This document shows positions 61,298 to 64,000 of a stretch of 64,000 nt of DNA, one piece after another (positions within the stretch are counted from its first letter, which is position 1; every line of letters begins with the position of its first letter). The stretch comes from Trichodelitschia bisporula (lineage: Eukaryota; Ascomycota; Dothideomycetes; Phaeotrichales; Phaeotrichaceae). The notes beneath the pieces are model-generated. The model was not told the DNA's origin. It searched no databases and was given only the letters and a program-made list of their open reading frames with translations. The position numbers and the translations under genes were made by a program. Where the stretch lies: positions 426,963-490,962 of the forward strand of contig ML996701.1 of assembly GCA_010356995.1 (NCBI GenBank). The letters are read 5' to 3'.

Positions 61298-62959
61298 ATG
61301 AAGCATTCGCTCTCTGTCGTTCTTTTGCTTCTACGAGGCGCGGCTGCCGCAGAGTGGGTTGTTGGACAGCCGGTCCAGACGACGAGTGGCGTGGTAGGTC
61401 TGTTTCCGATGATGTAGAGCGCAGGCTGATCCCCCAGGTCCGCGGCCATCCCGCCGAAGATCACAATGAAGTTTCAGAGTACCTGGGCATTCCCTTCGCA
61501 GCACCACCTCTCGGGCCGCTGCGCTTCGCTCCGCCGGCAGCGTATGTGCCCAAGGGTAACGCGACGATAGACGCCCGCGCCTTTGGGCCCGATTGCCCGG
61601 CGCTGGTATCGCCCGTCCCGGCCAACGCGTCCGACATCGTCAAAGCGAACCTAGGGCATCTGGCGCAGAACGGGCATAACTTCAGCGAGGACTGTCTCAC
61701 GCTCAACATTTGGACTAAGCCGCAGGACTGGCCCGAGGAGCCGAGGAAAGCGGTGCTGGTCTGGATTTACGGCGGCGGGTTCACGACGGGGTCTACTGCT
61801 ATCCCGTTTTATAATGGGCAGGTGTTTGCGGAGAGGGCGGGGACGGTGGTAGTTAGTATTAACTATCGGGTTAATGTGTTTGGGTTTCCGGGGGCGCCGC
61901 TGGAGGATATGAATCTGGGCTTGTTGGATCAGAGGAAGGCAGTGGAGTGGGTGAGGGATAATATTGCGGCGTTTGGGGGGGATCCGAACCGTATTACGTT
62001 GTTTGGAGAGAGTGCGGGGGCGCGCGCGGTTGATATTTACAGCTATGCGTGGACGAAGGATCCGATTGTTAACGGGTTTATTGCGGAATCGGGCGCGGCG
62101 CCGCTGGTCTCCGGCACGAAACATAATCCCGCGACGTGGTTTGAGCTGAGCACGCGGCTCGGGTGCGGCGGCTCCGCGGCTGCGAATAAGACCGTGGAAT
62201 GCGTGCGCGGGAAAACGTGGAGGCAGGTGTTGGATGGGATGGGCACGGCGGGGGGGACGAGGCGTCTGCTCAGCTTTGTGCCAGTTGTGGATGAGAAGGT
62301 GTATTTCAGCGATTATGATGTCCGGGCGAAGGAGGGGCGGTTTATCAAGCGCGTGAGTGGCCTGGGTTTCGTGTTGGTGGGCTGGCTAATGGGTGCGGCA
62401 GCCCATGCTCGTCGGCAACAACGACAACGAAGGCGGTCTCTCCGCCGCCACGCAGAAGGCCAGTCCCGCCGCCGTCGACGCCATAAACGCAGGATACACG
62501 TGCGGCGCCGCAGCGGCCGCTGCCCGCCGGCGCGCGCTCGGGATCCCCGCGTGGCGGTACCGCTTTGTCCCCGTGTGGAGCAACCAGGCCTTCGCAGAGG
62601 GAGTCGGCGCATACCATTCCTCTGAGATCCCGGCTGTGTTCGGGCTGAGCGAGAGTATCTTCCCCGACATCCCGGCGAGCGAGGAGCAGCTCCGACTCAG
62701 CGCGACGATGAATAAGGCTTGGACTATGTTTGCGCAGGATCCGGAAAAGGGGTTGTTGGACCTCCGGTGGCCGTTGTATGATGCGAAGAGTAAGTTCCAC
62801 GTGATGCGGGGAAGGGTGGGGCTGATGGTGATTGCAGATGATACGCTTATTATTCTCGGCGAGCAGAATACTCGTAATGTGGGCTTCGATCTCGGGGAGC
62901 GGTATGATGCGAAGTGCGCGTCGCTCATGAGCAGCATGTCGAGCGGGAAGGGGGCGTAG
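61298..62959 (+). CDS. Secreted type-B carboxylesterase/lipase
   Basis: Four exons: 61298..61393, 61438..62352, 62402..62789 and 62838..62959, introns of 44, 49 and 48 nt (all GT-AG, phase-consistent); 506 residues. The ATG at 61298 gives a signal peptide (MKHSLSVVLLLLRGAAAA). Alpha/beta-hydrolase marks: EYLGIPFAAPPLGPLRF, SEDCLTLNIW, WIYGGGFTTGS (oxyanion hole), NYRVNVFGFPG, the nucleophile Ser224 in ITLFGESAGARAVDIYSYAW, and the acidic region VGNNDNEGGLS with the likely catalytic His in GAYHSSEIPAVFG. The last intron is a multiple of three and open, but splicing gives the better family ending DAKNDTLIILGEQNTRN. It hydrolyses carboxylic esters outside the cell. Blocks of C-ending and G/T-ending codons alternate along the gene. 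Confidence 0.92.
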
Positions 62960-63555
62960 GATTAGTCATCTCAGCCTTGCCGCGCTGTGGCAAGGCGCAA
63001 GTATCACGAGCCTCCCGAAGCGGACAAATCGGCAAGATCATATGCGCCCAAACCGTCCATCTCTAGGGTTGATCAAGCGGAAGACCTGCTCAAAGCACTC
63101 AATCGGTCTCGCCAACCCTCCCCGGGCTTGTCTCCGTTATATGAACCCCCACATAAAATCCCCGCCACAACCGAGGGCACCCAGACCCCCTGCTCTACGG
63201 CCATCAAGCCGAAACTCGCCAACGCGGAAAGGTTGGGCGATGGGCGCAAGCTCGCTGCTCGGCACGCAGCCCTCCGCGCTGCTCAGTAGAGTGTGCGGCT
63301 GCGATATGCGAGCCTCCAAGCCGGCGGGCGTAGAGCGTAGAGCCCTATCTCCCGCGCGATGCCTAGATCCATATACACATATTACGCCGGGCGCACGCGC
63401 ATGGCACCCGTGCGCGCACATTTGACCCAGCGCATGCCCCAGGTGGCGGGAAGGTGAGAAACAAAAGCTATCGTAGGAATTGCAAAGAACTTTCCTACGC
63501 GGGTTGACACTGGTGGCTCCTTCTTTCTTTTGGTTGTTGAGAGATTTTTGAAGCC
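62960..63555. other. Intergenic region
   Basis: About 600 nt between the carboxylesterase and the next secreted-protein gene on the same strand. Nothing recognisable besides the expected promoter. Confidence 0.5.
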
Positions 63556-64000
63556 ATGTTGCTTATTCTTGGGACGGCGCTTGTTGCGCTTGCGGCTGCG
63601 ACGCCGGTGCAGAGGCGCGCGGAGGCGATTCCGTTTGCTGGGCAGCGTATTGCCATGCCTGCGCTTGAGGCGGCGGGGTATACGGCGTATCTTGAGGCCC
63701 CGGAGCCGTGGGCGGATCCGGTGCCTGATAATGAGAGTGAGTTGTTCCGCCTTCCTCCTGTGGCTTCAGCCTGTTTCTAACTAGAGCAGTCGCCGCGCAC
63801 TCGGTGGATCTCACGCCCACCTCGGGCAGCACCCCGAGCCAAAAGATCATGTCGCTGCTCGCAGGCTTCGACGGGTCCGCCGGCTTCGGCGGGTTCGACG
63901 GCGGCGACGACGGGGTCGTAACCTCGGGCAACAGCCCCGTGCAGAACATCGGCAACACCGTGTACCTCACGCCCATCAAAGTCGGTGCACAGGATTTCCA
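63556..64000 (+). CDS. Probable secreted aspartic protease, N-terminal part (cut by window edge)
   Basis: Exon 63556..63736, a 53-nt intron (GTGAGT to GAGCAG, phase 1) and an exon from 63790 to the window end, still open. The signal peptide is MLLILGTALVALAAATPVQR, followed by a short pro-region. The second exon reads HSVDLTPTSGSTPSQKIMSL, a Gly/Asp/Phe-rich segment and NIGNTVYLTPIKVGAQDF. The last stretch, a tyrosine strand followed by TP-x-x-VG-x-Q-x-F, is how pepsin-like (A1) proteases open just before the first DTG active site, which would lie right beyond the window. The catalytic residues are therefore not visible, and another secreted beta-rich protein is possible. It would be the second secreted hydrolase in a row here. 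Confidence 0.55.

Noticed and set aside
1-64000. LTR elements, complete DNA transposons, CRISPR arrays, rRNA genes
   Set aside because: None seen: no paired long terminal repeats, no full transposase with terminal inverted repeats, no regularly spaced direct repeats of CRISPR type and no rRNA-like sequence.

Overview
The window is a piece of a filamentous ascomycete (Pezizomycotina) genome. I base this on short GT-AG introns (mostly 40-62 nt, often with a CTAAC- or CTGAC-like branch site), gene density of about one per 2-3 kb on both strands, and families typical of that group: Mdm34 of the ERMES complex, a vacuolar proteinase K-like protease, a fungal rhodopsin-domain membrane protein, a DHA1-type MFS transporter and a secreted S9 dipeptidyl peptidase. 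I cannot fix the class from sequence reading alone; Dothideomycetes or Eurotiomycetes seem most likely.

Left part (1-22 kb): a partial mdm34 (-), a UPF0045/thiamine-binding protein (-), inositol-pentakisphosphate 2-kinase (+), a secreted SURNod19-domain protein (-), a 786-residue AlkB-like 2OG-Fe(II) oxygenase with an N-terminal PUA/SRA-like and Cys-rich region (-, five exons), a peroxisomal 4-coumarate-CoA-ligase-like enzyme (+), a 1047-residue Ser/Pro-rich protein (-) and a Prb1-like vacuolar serine protease (-). Middle (22-33 kb): an intron-free 2585-residue BEACH/WD40 protein (+), divergent from the protease, and an MFS transporter (-).

At about 33.6-37.5 kb lies the most unusual region: an all-minus-strand tandem array of six related small Cys-rich genes. 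Five are intact (50-64 residues, starting M-C with a C-G-H core and usually a C-x2-C tail) and one is dead. They share promoters with a TATA box and conserved spacers. It looks like a locally expanded, fast-diverging family. Next come two genes of mitochondrial leucine breakdown, transcribed divergently: methylcrotonyl-CoA carboxylase beta (-) and isovaleryl-CoA dehydrogenase (+).

From 42 to 46 kb there are small, poorly known genes (a coiled-coil protein, two spliced minus-strand genes reconstructed here) and an intron-containing tRNA-Glu(CTC). From 46.8 to 57.1 kb: a rhodopsin-domain protein, a NUDT15-like Nudix hydrolase, a Tyr phosphatase, an unknown 257-residue protein, a secreted S9 dipeptidyl peptidase with a possible AT-AC intron, and a Baeyer-Villiger-type flavin monooxygenase. 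The stretch 57.6-60.8 kb is a gene graveyard (possible piggyBac-like fragment, a P-loop NTPase pseudogene, an NB-ARC pseudogene). The right end has two secreted hydrolases: a type-B carboxylesterase and the start of a probable aspartic protease cut by the window edge. I saw no CRISPR array, rRNA, LTR element or complete transposon.
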